DNA from: Parasporobacterium paucivorans DSM 15970
GTDB lineage: Bacteria; Bacillota; Clostridia; Lachnospirales; Lachnospiraceae
Assembly: GCF_900141895.1 (NCBI RefSeq)
Contig: NZ_FQYT01000014.1
Location: 1 to 64,000, forward strand
DNA length: 64,000 nt
Direction: 5' to 3'
Shown: one piece after another, positions 17,771 to 26,612 of the stretch
How the letters are laid out: the number at the start of each line of letters is the position of its first letter
Numbering within the stretch: position 1 is the stretch's first letter
Program-made: the position numbers and the translations under genes
Notes under the pieces: generated by a model
What the model was told of the DNA's origin: nothing
Database searches by the model: none
The model's input: only the letters and a program-made list of their open reading frames with translations

Positions 17771-19455
17771 AAAAATACATTCTGCTTACGAAAGTCCTGC
17801 TGAAAACCGGACTGAATTTCAGAACGGACAGCAATAAAAAAAAGAATAAAGGAAAGCGGGCTGGTCTGGAGATCAGCCGGAAGCTTTTATATGTCCTGAT
17901 ACTGGTCTGCTTCGTCCCGCTGATCATAACTTTTTATATGGCGGGCAGGGAAGGCTATCTGCTTCTTAATTCGGTGGGACAGGGAGGAATCATTGTCAAT
18001 CTCGCCTGTCTGGGCGGAACGATGATGGCATTTGTATTTGGTGCCCTTATGGTTGTTACGGTTTATTATTATTCCAGTGATATCGAGAAGCTTCTGCCTC
18101 TGCCCTTCCGTCCGGAGCAGATTGTGGCTGCCAAGTTCACAGTCACCCTGTTGTACGAATATATTACCATGATCTTCCTGATTCTGCCTCTGCTTCTGGG
18201 GTATGGGATTGCAGCGGGGGCAGGACCGGTATTCTGGATAGGACTGCTTGTGGCCCTTCTGTTCATGCCTGTGGCGCCTTTGGTCTATGGGTCGGTATTC
18301 AGCATGCTGGTGATGCTGCTGTTTAAAAAAGCCAAGAACAGGGATTTTCTCATGACGATCTACACCTTGGTATTTCTGGTTGTAGTTCTGGGCTTGAATG
18401 GTTTTGGAAACAGCTTCGCTTCCATGGATCCGGATAAACTGATCCAGTTGCTGATGCAGGGAAACAATTCCCTGGCCACAACCCTGAATGTCGCATTCCC
18501 CAGCCTGGTATTTATTGAAAAGGCTCTTGTGTTTGAAGCTCCCCTGCAGCTTTTGTTTTTCGTTCTTTCAGCGGTCCTGTATATAGCGGTCTTCATAGTG
18601 GCGGGAAAATTCCTGTATTTCAGGGGTGTCAGCGGCATGGCGGATACTGCGTCCAAAAGAAAAGCTTTCAGCGGGGATGAAAGCAGGAAGATTATACGCA
18701 GGAGAAACATCCTGGTAACGTATATGATGAAGGAGCTGCGGATTTTGTTCCGCACGCCTGTGTATTTTCTCAACTGTGTGCTTATAGCCATTTTATGGCC
18801 GGTGATTTTTGCCATCCCCATGGCCGGAAAGGCCTTTTCAAATATTAACCCGGAAAAGATTTTGGAAATGGTTGGAGCGGACATGCTGCGGACTACGTCG
18901 GTCTGCATTCTGGCGGTATTCGTTATAACCGCGGGTATATCCGCCCTGAATTTTACGGCGGGAACGGCCATTTCCAGGGAAGGAAAGAACTTCTATGTCA
19001 TGAAGTATATTCCTTTGAGCTACAAAGAACAGGTCTTTGCCAAGACCATGACTGGTGTGGTGCTGGCTCTGTTTTCCTCGACCCTGTATTGTCTGGTGGC
19101 TATGCTGATACTTCGTATCCCTGTATTTGCTGTGGTTCTCTCCACCGTACTGAGCTTCATTTCCTGTTTTCTCTTTAATTACCTGGCCATTATCGTGGAT
19201 CTGATCCGGCCCAAATTAAACTGGGAAAATGAACAGAGCGCTATCAAGCAGAATCTGAATACTCTGTTTGAAATGGTTCTGATTGTCCTGGTGGGAGGAA
19301 TTATTGCCGCAGCAGGTCTGCTCTGCTATCTGAAGCTTGGGATTTCCATATATATTATCGCGCCGGTGGCTGCAGCTGTCGTGCTGGCCGGAGCGCTGCT
19401 GCTGAACCGGGCTGTGGCCGCATTGGCGGAAACTAAATTAGGGGCTCTTGAATAA
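17767..19455 (+). CDS. ABC-2-like transporter permease
   Basis: 562 residues with about twelve hydrophobic segments, large for an ABC-2 permease. It resembles the double-length clostridial permeases paired with NatA-type ATPases. A charged loop around residues 290-320 probably faces the cytoplasm and contacts the ATPase. It is translationally coupled to the ATPase gene by a 4-base overlap. The gene ends 18 bases inside the end of the convergent RNase HI gene. The exported substrate is not predictable from sequence. Confidence 0.82.
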   Translation: MKKYILLTKVLLKTGLNFRTDSNKKKNKGKRAGLEISRKLLYVLILVCFVPLIITFYMAGREGYLLLNSVGQGGIIVNLACLGGTMMAFVFGALMVVTVYYYSSDIEKLLPLPFRPEQIVAAKFTVTLLYEYITMIFLILPLLLGYGIAAGAGPVFWIGLLVALLFMPVAPLVYGSVFSMLVMLLFKKAKNRDFLMTIYTLVFLVVVLGLNGFGNSFASMDPDKLIQLLMQGNNSLATTLNVAFPSLVFIEKALVFEAPLQLLFFVLSAVLYIAVFIVAGKFLYFRGVSGMADTASKRKAFSGDESRKIIRRRNILVTYMMKELRILFRTPVYFLNCVLIAILWPVIFAIPMAGKAFSNINPEKILEMVGADMLRTTSVCILAVFVITAGISALNFTAGTAISREGKNFYVMKYIPLSYKEQVFAKTMTGVVLALFSSTLYCLVAMLILRIPVFAVVLSTVLSFISCFLFNYLAIIVDLIRPKLNWENEQSAIKQNLNTLFEMVLIVLVGGIIAAAGLLCYLKLGISIYIIAPVAAAVVLAGALLLNRAVAALAETKLGALE

Positions 19456-20106
19456 AGCCTGCTTGGCCAGCCTGTCTGCGAGATCATTGTACTTATCACC
19501 GGAATGTCCGGCGACTTTTACGAACTTAATATGAACTTTTGTTTTGGCCCGGTCATAGAAATCCTTATATGCCCGGGTTCCTTCTTTGTTTGTCTTCCAT
19601 TCTCCCAGGCACCATTTGGAGATGCCTTCGTAGTCGTGGTATATAGTCAATTCCTTTATGCCGTTGTCCATGGCGTACTGCATAGCTGCTTCGGAGCCTT
19701 TGATTTCACCGGATACATTCCGCATCAGGGCGAGCTCCGCATCATTCCCCATCTGGGAAAAATGCAGCTCCTCCCCATCATGGAACAGCACCATGCCATA
19801 GGAATATTCCTGCGTAGCTGCATTATAGCTGCCGTCTACGTAGGCAACTGCGCAGTCGGCTCCGGAAGGCATTTCAACCGGTGCGTCAGGAACCGAGGAG
19901 TCAGAAACCTTCGTATTTGTCGTACGAGTTCTGGGTTTTGAGGTCTGGATCGGGCCACTCTTCATAAAAACCTCTGCCTCTTCCAGCGTCTTATAGCTTT
20001 TATATTGAGCACCGGCACATCCGTGCACCTGGGCCTCGCAATCTTTCCAGGTTCTGTATATCCCGGGCTTTCTGCCGGATCTTACTGCGTAAAATTTGTC
20101 TGCCAT
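19438..20106 (-). CDS. rnhA: Ribonuclease HI with N-terminal hybrid-binding domain
   Basis: 222 residues. The N-terminal 45 residues (KFYAVRSGRKPGIYRTW) form the caulimovirus-viroplasmin type RNA-DNA hybrid-binding domain also found in eukaryotic RNase H1. A basic linker leads to the catalytic domain with the four acidic residues visible: Asp in AYVDGSYN, Glu in KGSEAAM, Asp in IYHDYEG and Asp in GDKYNDLADRLA. The enzyme cuts RNA in RNA-DNA hybrids, such as R-loops and Okazaki primers. The start at 20106 (MADKFYAV) follows a GGAAAGGAAA ribosome site; a longer in-frame start at 20148 is unlikely. Its 3' end overlaps the convergent permease gene. Confidence 0.93.
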   Translation of the reverse strand: MADKFYAVRSGRKPGIYRTWKDCEAQVHGCAGAQYKSYKTLEEAEVFMKSGPIQTSKPRTRTTNTKVSDSSVPDAPVEMPSGADCAVAYVDGSYNAATQEYSYGMVLFHDGEELHFSQMGNDAELALMRNVSGEIKGSEAAMQYAMDNGIKELTIYHDYEGISKWCLGEWKTNKEGTRAYKDFYDRAKTKVHIKFVKVAGHSGDKYNDLADRLAKQALFKSP

Positions 20107-20146
20107 CTTGTGTTTCCTTTCCTGCACGTGGATATGATACGGTTTC

Positions 20147-20175
20147 ATTATATTTTAGGCTCCTCTTAAAAGCAA
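20147..20175 (-). promoter_or_regulatory. Sigma-A promoter of rnhA
   Basis: On the minus strand: TTGCTT (20175-20170), 17-base spacer, TATAAT (20152-20147), about 40 bases before the rnhA start. Confidence 0.65.
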
Positions 20176-20183
20176 GAGTGTCA

Positions 20184-20211
20184 TTGACAAACCTCCCACA
20201 TCCTTTATAAT
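20184..20211 (+). promoter_or_regulatory. Sigma-A promoter of mscL
   Basis: Consensus TTGACA (20184-20189), 16-base spacer, consensus TATAAT (20206-20211), 44 bases before mscL. It is divergent from and almost abuts the rnhA promoter. Confidence 0.85.
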
Positions 20212-20255
20212 AATTCTATAAGGACACGATTTTATTTAAGAGAGGGAGGAAAAAA

Positions 20256-20711
20256 ATGGAGAAAAAAGGTTTTATAGCAGAGTTTAAAGAGTTTATCACA
20301 AAGGGAAATGTTATGGATCTGGCTGTCGCCGTTATTATCGGCGGTGCTTTCCAGAAAATCATCGCATCTTTTGTTAGTGACATTATTATGCCAATAGTGG
20401 GCCTGGCAACCGGCGGTCAGGATTTTGCCAACATGTTCGTACCTCTGGATGGGGGCAACTATGCGACCCTTGCTGAAGCACAGGCAGCGGGTGCGGCCAC
20501 ACTGAATTATGGTGTGTTCATTAACACAGCGATTGATTTTATTATCATAGCTCTTGTCGTATTTATAATGGTGAAGGCAGTGAACCACATGATTGCAAAA
20601 CGGAAAAAAGCGGAAGCTGCAGCTCCGATCACCACTAAGAAATGCCCATACTGCCTGACGGATATTCCGCTGGAGGCAACCAGGTGCCCGAACTGCACTT
20701 CCCAGCTTTAA
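20256..20711 (+). CDS. mscL: Large-conductance mechanosensitive channel MscL with zinc-ribbon tail
   Basis: 151 residues. The N-terminal helix and first membrane segment (EFKEFITKGNVMDLAVAVII) are the MscL signature, the second membrane segment lies near residues 85-105. The channel opens under hypo-osmotic membrane tension to release solutes. After the usual charged C-terminal helix comes a two-CxxC tail (CPYC ... CPNC, residues about 130-147) that looks like a small zinc ribbon. It starts 44 bases after a near-consensus promoter and is followed after 26 bases by the malic enzyme gene, with no terminator between them. Confidence 0.95.
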   Translation: MEKKGFIAEFKEFITKGNVMDLAVAVIIGGAFQKIIASFVSDIIMPIVGLATGGQDFANMFVPLDGGNYATLAEAQAAGAATLNYGVFINTAIDFIIIALVVFIMVKAVNHMIAKRKKAEAAAPITTKKCPYCLTDIPLEATRCPNCTSQL

Positions 20712-20737
20712 CAATTAACTAATTTTGGAGGAACAAA

Positions 20738-21919
20738 ATGACTATTGCAGAAGAAAGTTTACAGTTTCATTATGAAAAAAGGGGAAAGATTGAAGTGGTT
20801 TCAACAGTTCCCGTAAAGAATAAGCACGACCTGTCCCTGGCATACACTCCCGGTGTAGCCGAGCCCTGTCTGGAAATCCAGAAGGATGAGAACAAGTCCT
20901 ATGAACTTACCAGACGCTGGAACATGTGCCTGGTGGTGACTGACGGATCAGCGGTTCTGGGTCTCGGTGACATCGGACCTGTAGCAGGCATGCCGGTCAT
21001 GGAGGGGAAATGCGTGCTCTTCAAGGAGTTCGGAGGAGTGGATGCTTTTCCTTTATGCATCAAATCCAAAGATGTGGATGAGATTGTCAACACCATTTAT
21101 CTCATTTCCGGGAGCTTTGGCGGTGTGAATCTTGAGGATATCTCGGCACCAAGATGTTTTGAAATCGAGGAAAAACTCAAGCAGAAGTGCGATATTCCTA
21201 TTTTTCATGATGATCAGCATGGGACAGCCGTCATAAATCTGGCGGGTCTCATCAATGCCCTGAAGGTGGTTGGGAAGAACAAAGAGGACGTCAGGATCGT
21301 GATCAGCGGTGCAGGCGCGGCAGCTATTTCCATCACCAGACTTCTTCTGAAGTACGGTTTCCCGGATATCATCCTCTGCGATCGCACGGGAGCGATTTAT
21401 GAGGGAAGAACGAAGGGAATGAACCCTGTCAAGGAACAGATGTCGAAGGTTACCAACCCGTCTAAACTGCAGGGTACCCTGGCGGATGCCCTGAAAGGCT
21501 CCGACATATTTATAGGGGTATCTTCCCCGGGACTGGTAACGACGGAAATGGTCAGAACGATGGCCAAGGATGCTGTCTTATTTGCCTGTGCCAATCCGAC
21601 ACCGGAAATCTTCCCGGATGATGCAAAGGCCGGAGGAGCGATGGTAGTGGCTACAGGTAGAAGTGATTTTCCGAACCAGATCAACAATGTGCTTGCATTT
21701 CCAGGAATTTTCCGGGGTGCATTTGACGTCCGGGCAAGCGAGATCAATGAGGAGATGAAATTTGCGGCGGCAGAAGCACTGGCAGGCCTTGTATCCGATG
21801 AGGAACTGGGACCGGATTACATCATCCCGGCTGCATTCGACCCCAGGGTCGGCAAGGCTGTAGCTAAGGCTGTGGCAGAAGCTGCCAGAAAAACCGGTGT
21901 CGCAAGGATCGATGCATAG
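20738..21919 (+). CDS. NAD(P)-dependent malic enzyme
   Basis: 393 residues, the short bacterial form without a phosphotransacetylase domain. It catalyses oxidative decarboxylation of malate to pyruvate. Visible marks are AYTPGVAEPCLEI near residue 35, the catalytic region TDGSAVLGLGDIGPVAGMPV, the metal-binding FHDDQHGTAV and the Rossmann motif ISGAGAAAISI. TTTTGGAGG precedes the ATG. It probably shares a transcript with mscL, although a dedicated promoter cannot be excluded. Supplies pyruvate and reduced nicotinamide for biosynthesis in an anaerobe (inference). Confidence 0.95.
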   Translation: MTIAEESLQFHYEKRGKIEVVSTVPVKNKHDLSLAYTPGVAEPCLEIQKDENKSYELTRRWNMCLVVTDGSAVLGLGDIGPVAGMPVMEGKCVLFKEFGGVDAFPLCIKSKDVDEIVNTIYLISGSFGGVNLEDISAPRCFEIEEKLKQKCDIPIFHDDQHGTAVINLAGLINALKVVGKNKEDVRIVISGAGAAAISITRLLLKYGFPDIILCDRTGAIYEGRTKGMNPVKEQMSKVTNPSKLQGTLADALKGSDIFIGVSSPGLVTTEMVRTMAKDAVLFACANPTPEIFPDDAKAGGAMVVATGRSDFPNQINNVLAFPGIFRGAFDVRASEINEEMKFAAAEALAGLVSDEELGPDYIIPAAFDPRVGKAVAKAVAEAARKTGVARIDA

Positions 21920-21944
21920 GGATACAATCTGTGCAAAACACAAG

Positions 21945-21973
21945 TTGACAAACAGCCTTACAGTTGATATGAT
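21945..21973 (+). promoter_or_regulatory. Sigma-A promoter of glnA
   Basis: TTGACA (21945-21950), 17-base spacer, TATGAT (21968-21973). The expected transcript start, near 21980, is only about eight bases before a strong hairpin. Confidence 0.75.
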
Positions 21974-21987
21974 TTTTCGAGAAACAA

Positions 21988-22019
21988 GGGCGTTTTCTTT
22001 ATAAGAAAATGCCCATTTT
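21988..22019 (+). terminator. Hairpin plus T-run between promoter and glnA
   Basis: A 12-bp stem (21988-21999 with 22003-22014, one G-T pair) with a three-base loop is followed by ATTTTT. As it sits downstream of the glnA promoter and upstream of the glnA ribosome site, it is either the malic enzyme terminator placed inside the glnA leader or an attenuator. Confidence 0.7.
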
Positions 22020-22045
22020 TATACTATTCATCAAGGAGGAAATAT

Positions 22046-23374
22046 ATGGAGTATACAAAGCAGGAGATCATCCGCCTGGTAGAGGAAGAAGATGTTGAGT
22101 TTATCCGCCTTCAGTTTACGGATATGTTCGGAACACTGAAGAATGTCGCAATCACTTCCAGCCAGCTGGAGAAAGCCTTAGATAATAAATGCATGTTTGA
22201 TGGCTCGTCCATAGAGGGATTTGTCCGGATTGAAGAGTCGGACATGTATCTGTATCCTGACCTGAAATCCTTTACCATATTCCCATGGAAACCCCAGCAG
22301 GGCAAGGTAGCCCGTCTGATCTGCGACGTATACAAGGCGGACCGGACACCTTTCGAGGGAGACCCCAGATATATTTTAAGAAGAGCAATCAATGAGGCTT
22401 CCGAAATGGGTTATACCTTCAATGTTGGGCCTGAATGTGAGTTTTTCTTATTTAATACAGACAATAATGGTGCCCCTACTACGGAATCCTTCGATATGGC
22501 CGGCTATTTTGACCTTGGACCTGTGGATCTGGGGGAAGAAGTCAGAAGAGACATGGTGCTGAACCTAGAGGAGATGGGCTTTGAGATTGAAGCCTCTCAC
22601 CACGAAGTGGCACCGGCCCAGCATGAAATAGACTTCAAATATGAAGAAGCCATGCACACCGCAGACAATATCATGACCTTCAAGCTTGCCGTGAAGAGCA
22701 TCGCCAAAAGGCACGGCATGTGCGCCACATTCATGCCGAAACCGAAGTTCGGGGTGTGCGGTTCCGGAATGCATATAAATATGTCCCTCTTCAAGGATGG
22801 AAAGAATGCATTTGAAGATTCCTCCGACAGGCATGGCCTGAGCAAGATAGCATATCACTTCATAGCCGGTATTATGGAACACATGAAAGGGATGACGGCT
22901 ATAACGAATCCCCTGGTGAATTCCTACAAACGTCTGGTACCTGGATTCGAGGCACCGACATATATTGCCTGGTCTGCTACAAACCGCAGTCCTCTGATCC
23001 GCATACCGGCAGCCCACGGTTCGTCCACACGCATAGAACTCAGATGTCCGGATCCCACAGGAAATCCGTATCTGGTACTGGCAGTCTGCCTGGCGGCAGG
23101 TCTGGACGGAATCAAACGGGAACTGACTCCTAAAGGAGAAGTGTGCTGCAATATTTTCGAACTTACCGAAGAAGAGCAGAAGGAACTCGGCATTGAAAGT
23201 CTTCCTTGCAACCTGATGGACGCCATCACAGAGATGGAAAAGAGCGAATTTGTCCAGGAAGTCCTTGGCAACCATACCGGCACCAAGTACCTGAAAGCCA
23301 AGAAAAAAGAATGGCAGGAATATATTACCCAGGTAAGCGGATGGGAAATCGATCAGTATCTTTCCAAATACTAG
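22046..23374 (+). CDS. glnA: Glutamine synthetase, type I
   Basis: 442 residues, the GSI-alpha length found in Firmicutes. It makes glutamine from glutamate, ammonia and ATP. Family blocks are DGSSIEGF (near residue 52), the metal site [24 protein letters not shown], the ATP region [12 protein letters not shown], and the late NRSPLIRIP. The adenylylation-site Tyr block of the enteric beta type is not evident, which fits feedback and regulator control instead. AAGGAGG precedes the ATG. An ANTAR antiterminator gene follows after 28 bases. Confidence 0.96.
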   Translation: MEYTKQEIIRLVEEEDVEFIRLQFTDMFGTLKNVAITSSQLEKALDNKCMFDGSSIEGFVRIEESDMYLYPDLKSFTIFPWKPQQGKVARLICDVYKADRTPFEGDPRYILRRAINEASEMGYTFNVGPECEFFLFNTDNNGAPTTESFDMAGYFDLGPVDLGEEVRRDMVLNLEEMGFEIEASHHEVAPAQHEIDFKYEEAMHTADNIMTFKLAVKSIAKRHGMCATFMPKPKFGVCGSGMHINMSLFKDGKNAFEDSSDRHGLSKIAYHFIAGIMEHMKGMTAITNPLVNSYKRLVPGFEAPTYIAWSATNRSPLIRIPAAHGSSTRIELRCPDPTGNPYLVLAVCLAAGLDGIKRELTPKGEVCCNIFELTEEEQKELGIESLPCNLMDAITEMEKSEFVQEVLGNHTGTKYLKAKKKEWQEYITQVSGWEIDQYLSKY

Positions 23375-23402
23375 ATTTCTGGCATCTGGGAGGTGACATG
23401 AG

Positions 23403-23951
23403 TTGATAAATATAGTTATAGCATTCCCTAAGCAGGAAGAGGCAGATGGGATAAAAGCCATCCTGATGAGGCATGGTTACAACGTAGTTGCAGCCTATAC
23501 CTCAGGCTCTGCTGCGGTCCATGCACTGGACGGAATGGACGACGGAATCCTGATCTGCGGATACAGGCTGTCTGATATGATTTACATGCAGTTGAGGGAT
23601 TATATGCCTTCGTCCTTTGAAATGCTCCTGATTACCTCCAGGATTATTGATGATATATCAGTTGGCAGCGGGATTATCTGTCTTCCTCTTCCGCTTAAGG
23701 GAAACAGCCTGATCAACACAGTGGAGATGCTCTCCGAGACGATATATCAGAGAAGGAAAAAGCGGAAAAAACAGCCTCTGAAACGGAATGAGGATGAAAA
23801 GAAGCTGATCGAGGATGCTAAAAAAGTACTGATGGAAAAGAACAATATGACGGAGCCGGAGGCTCACAGATATATACAAAAGACCAGCATGGACACCGGG
23901 AGCACCCTTTCTGCCACGGCGGAGATGGTGATAGGAATATTGCTGAGATAA
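23403..23951 (+). CDS. ANTAR-domain response regulator (putative antiterminator of nitrogen genes)
   Basis: 182 residues. The N-terminal 115 residues look like a receiver-type domain, but the usual acidic pocket is degenerate. A basic linker (RRKKRKKQPLKR) leads to a C-terminal ANTAR domain (about 125-180; KKVLMEKNNMTEPEAHRYIQ), which binds paired stem-loops in nascent RNA and prevents termination. It starts with TTG, supported by GGAGGTG seven bases upstream; the nearby ATG at 23398 is stopped at once. The same gene order, glnA followed by an ANTAR regulator (nitR), has been described in Clostridium saccharobutylicum, so control of nitrogen assimilation is the likely role. Confidence 0.88.
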   Translation: MINIVIAFPKQEEADGIKAILMRHGYNVVAAYTSGSAAVHALDGMDDGILICGYRLSDMIYMQLRDYMPSSFEMLLITSRIIDDISVGSGIICLPLPLKGNSLINTVEMLSETIYQRRKKRKKQPLKRNEDEKKLIEDAKKVLMEKNNMTEPEAHRYIQKTSMDTGSTLSATAEMVIGILLR

Positions 23952-23972
23952 AATGGAAAGGTATTATGAGAA

Positions 23973-25187
23973 ATGTTTAAAATCAATGACAATTATTTGA
24001 AACTGCCAGGCAGTTATCTGTTTTCTACTATTGCGAAGAAAGTGGCGGCTTTTGAGAAAGCCAATCCGGATAAAAAAATTATCCGCTTAGGAATCGGGGA
24101 TGTTACACTTCCTCTGGCTCCTGCCGTGATAACGGCCCTTCATACCGCAGTGGATGAGATGGGTGGAAAGAACAGCTTTAAGGGATATGCCCCGGATCAG
24201 GGATATGAATTCCTGAGAAGAGCCATTATTGATAACGATTTCAAAACCAGGGGAGTGGAGCTTGATCTGGATGAGGTCTTTGTCAGTGACGGATCTAAAA
24301 GTGATGCCGCCAATATCGGAGATATATTTTCGGTTGATAACAAGATTGGTGTCTGTGATCCTGTATATCCTGTTTACGTGGATTCCAACGCCATGTCCGG
24401 AAGGGCAGGCAGCTACGTTGCAGAAACGGAAAGATGGGACAACCTCATTTATATGCCATGCAAGGAAGAAAATGGATTTGCACCGGAGTTTCCGCAGGAA
24501 GTGCCGGACATCATCTATCTTTGCTTTCCGAACAACCCGACCGGATCTACCATCAAGAAGGACCAGCTGCAGGAATGGGTGGACTTTGCCAACAAAAATA
24601 AGTCAGTCATCATTTACGATGCTGCATATGAAGCGTACATTTCAGAAGCCGATGTGCCTCATTCCATCTACGAATGTGAAGGAGCAAAGACCTGCGCCAT
24701 CGAGATGAGAAGCTTTTCGAAAAATGCAGGATTCACCGGAACAAGGCTGGCATACACAATTGTGCCGAAGGACCTGTTATGCGGAGGAGTATCTGTAAAC
24801 GGCCTGTGGGCAAGACGCCACGGAACAAAGTTCAACGGTGCGCCTTACATTATCCAGAAAGCCGGAGAGGCTGTTTATTCGGAAGAGGGCAAAAAGCAGA
24901 CGGCCGAGCAGGTTGCCTACTATATGAAAAATGCGAAGCTGATCCGTGAAGGTCTTGCCGAGGCAGGGTATTCTGTTTCCGGCGGAATCAATGCCCCATA
25001 CATCTGGTTAAAGACTCCGAACAATATGACGTCCTGGGAATTCTTCGATCATCTTCTGGAAAAAGCCAACGTAGTCGGAACTCCTGGCTCAGGTTTTGGA
25101 CCAAATGGAGAAGGGTATTTCAGACTGACTGCTTTCGGAAGCTATGAGAATACTGTAGCGGCGCTGGATCGCATAAAAAAACTTTGA
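23973..25187 (+). CDS. dapL: LL-diaminopimelate aminotransferase
   Basis: 404 residues, class I/II PLP aminotransferase. It converts tetrahydrodipicolinate directly to LL-diaminopimelate for lysine and peptidoglycan synthesis, bypassing acylated intermediates. The family opening ([20 protein letters not shown]) and [12 protein letters not shown] are characteristic of DapL. The PLP-binding lysine sits in [13 protein letters not shown] (near residue 250), and CFPNNPTGS is the substrate/PLP loop. The start ATG is 21 bases after the ANTAR gene with only a modest ribosome site, so it may be co-transcribed with glnA. Confidence 0.95.
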   Translation: MFKINDNYLKLPGSYLFSTIAKKVAAFEKANPDKKIIRLGIGDVTLPLAPAVITALHTAVDEMGGKNSFKGYAPDQGYEFLRRAIIDNDFKTRGVELDLDEVFVSDGSKSDAANIGDIFSVDNKIGVCDPVYPVYVDSNAMSGRAGSYVAETERWDNLIYMPCKEENGFAPEFPQEVPDIIYLCFPNNPTGSTIKKDQLQEWVDFANKNKSVIIYDAAYEAYISEADVPHSIYECEGAKTCAIEMRSFSKNAGFTGTRLAYTIVPKDLLCGGVSVNGLWARRHGTKFNGAPYIIQKAGEAVYSEEGKKQTAEQVAYYMKNAKLIREGLAEAGYSVSGGINAPYIWLKTPNNMTSWEFFDHLLEKANVVGTPGSGFGPNGEGYFRLTAFGSYENTVAALDRIKKL

Positions 25188-25192
25188 TGCCA

Positions 25193-25221
25193 TTGACAAA
25201 ATAATAAAGAAACTGTATATT
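25193..25221 (+). promoter_or_regulatory. Sigma-A promoter of the liv operon
   Basis: TTGACA (25193-25198), 17-base spacer, TATATT (25216-25221). A leader of about 85 bases follows with a possible 7-bp hairpin near 25235-25267 and a short inverted repeat near 25277-25293 before an AGGAGGAG ribosome site. Confidence 0.8.
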
Positions 25222-25311
25222 ACTGATAGTAATTCTTTGCTTTAACGTGCGAACTCGCTGAGGCAAAAACAATAAAGTGAAAAAAATTCACTATAGGAGG
25301 AGACTTTATTT

Positions 25312-26490
25312 ATGAAAAGGATATTAGGTTTAATTTTAGTGCTCGTAATGGCGATGAGTGTTGTCGCAGGATGCGGCGGATCCGGTAACGATACAGAGAC
25401 AACCGGTTCAAGTACTGCCTCGGATAAATTTTATATCGGCGGAATCGGCCCGATAACTGGTGCAGCTGCTATCTACGGACAGGGTGTAAAAAATGGCGCA
25501 CAGATTGCTGTGGACGAAATCAACGCAGCAGGCGGTATCAACGGATACCAGATCGAATATAAATTTGAAGATGATGAACATGATGCGGAAAAAGCCGTGA
25601 ATGCCTACAATACCTTAAAAGACTGGGGAATGCAGATTCTCATGGGAACCGTAACATCTACCCCATGTATGGCAGTTTCCGCCAAAACAGCAGAGGACAA
25701 TATGTTCCAGGTTACGCCATCCGGTTCATCACCTGATGTAATCGTAGGAGACAATACTTTCCAGATCTGCTTCTCGGATCCAAACCAGGGTATCGCATCT
25801 GCTGACTACATCGCAGAAAATGCCCTTGCAACAAAAGTTGCCGTAATATATGACAGCTCTGATGTTTACTCATCCGGAATCTACGAGAAATTTGCATCAC
25901 AGGCAGAATCCAAAGGAATTGAGATTGTTGCGGCAGAGGCTTTCACAGCTGACAATAAATCCGATTTCTCCGTACAGATCCAGAAGGCAAAAGATGCAGG
26001 CGCAGAGCTTGTATTCCTTCCAATCTACTACACAGAAGCAACCCTGATTCTCAAACAGGCCAATTCCATCGGATACAAACCTCTTTTCTTCGGATGTGAC
26101 GGACTTGACGGAATCCTTGGTGTTGAAAACTTTGACACTTCCCTCGCAGAAGGTGTAATGCTCCTGACACCGTTTGCAGCAGATGCGACTGACAAACTGA
26201 CACAGGATTTCGTTGCAACTTACAAGGAAAACTACGGTGAAGTTCCAAACCAGTTCGCAGCGGATGCATATGATGCAATCTACACGATCAAAGCTGCTAT
26301 TGAAAAGAGCGGAGCAACACCGGATATGAGCGTTTCAGAACTTGGTGATGCACTTAAGGGCGCTATGCCTGAAATCGCAGTTGTCGGACTGACTGGTAAA
26401 GGTGCAGAAATGACATGGGCTGCAACCGGCGAAGTAAGCAAGAAACCTATGGCTGTAACAATCAAAAACGGAGTTTATACAGCTAACTAA
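25312..26490 (+). CDS. livJ: Branched-chain amino acid ABC transporter, substrate-binding lipoprotein
   Basis: 392 residues. A lipoprotein signal peptide ends in the lipobox VVAGC (Cys near residue 21), followed by a Ser/Thr/Gly linker and a type-I periplasmic-binding fold (Leu/Ile/Val-binding family) with GGIGPITGAAAIYGQGV and IAVDEINAAGGINGYQ. It captures branched-chain amino acids, or a related ligand, outside the membrane and hands them to LivHM. It is the first gene of the complete operon and is followed by a strong terminator, so it should be made in excess over the other subunits. Codon use is noticeably more biased than in neighbours, as expected for an abundant protein. Confidence 0.95.
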   Translation: MKRILGLILVLVMAMSVVAGCGGSGNDTETTGSSTASDKFYIGGIGPITGAAAIYGQGVKNGAQIAVDEINAAGGINGYQIEYKFEDDEHDAEKAVNAYNTLKDWGMQILMGTVTSTPCMAVSAKTAEDNMFQVTPSGSSPDVIVGDNTFQICFSDPNQGIASADYIAENALATKVAVIYDSSDVYSSGIYEKFASQAESKGIEIVAAEAFTADNKSDFSVQIQKAKDAGAELVFLPIYYTEATLILKQANSIGYKPLFFGCDGLDGILGVENFDTSLAEGVMLLTPFAADATDKLTQDFVATYKENYGEVPNQFAADAYDAIYTIKAAIEKSGATPDMSVSELGDALKGAMPEIAVVGLTGKGAEMTWAATGEVSKKPMAVTIKNGVYTAN

Positions 26491-26502
26491 TGAAAAATCT
26501 CC

Positions 26503-26535
26503 GGAGGGGTTTTCAATACCCCTCCTTTTTTTTTT
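26503..26535 (+). terminator. Intrinsic terminator between livJ and livH
   Basis: A 7-bp GC-rich stem (GGAGGGG at 26503-26509 with CCCCTCC at 26519-26525) is followed by ten T. Confidence 0.9.
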
Positions 26536-26552
26536 GTTAATTCGAATACGGA

Positions 26553-26581
26553 TTGTGGATGAAATCATCCTGTGTTATAAT
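26553..26581 (+). promoter_or_regulatory. Internal promoter upstream of livH
   Basis: TTGTGG (26553-26558), 17-base spacer, TATAAT (26576-26581), placed after the livJ terminator and 32 bases before livH. Confidence 0.6.
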
Positions 26582-26612
26582 GAATACAATTTTTAATAAA
26601 AAGAGGTGCAAT

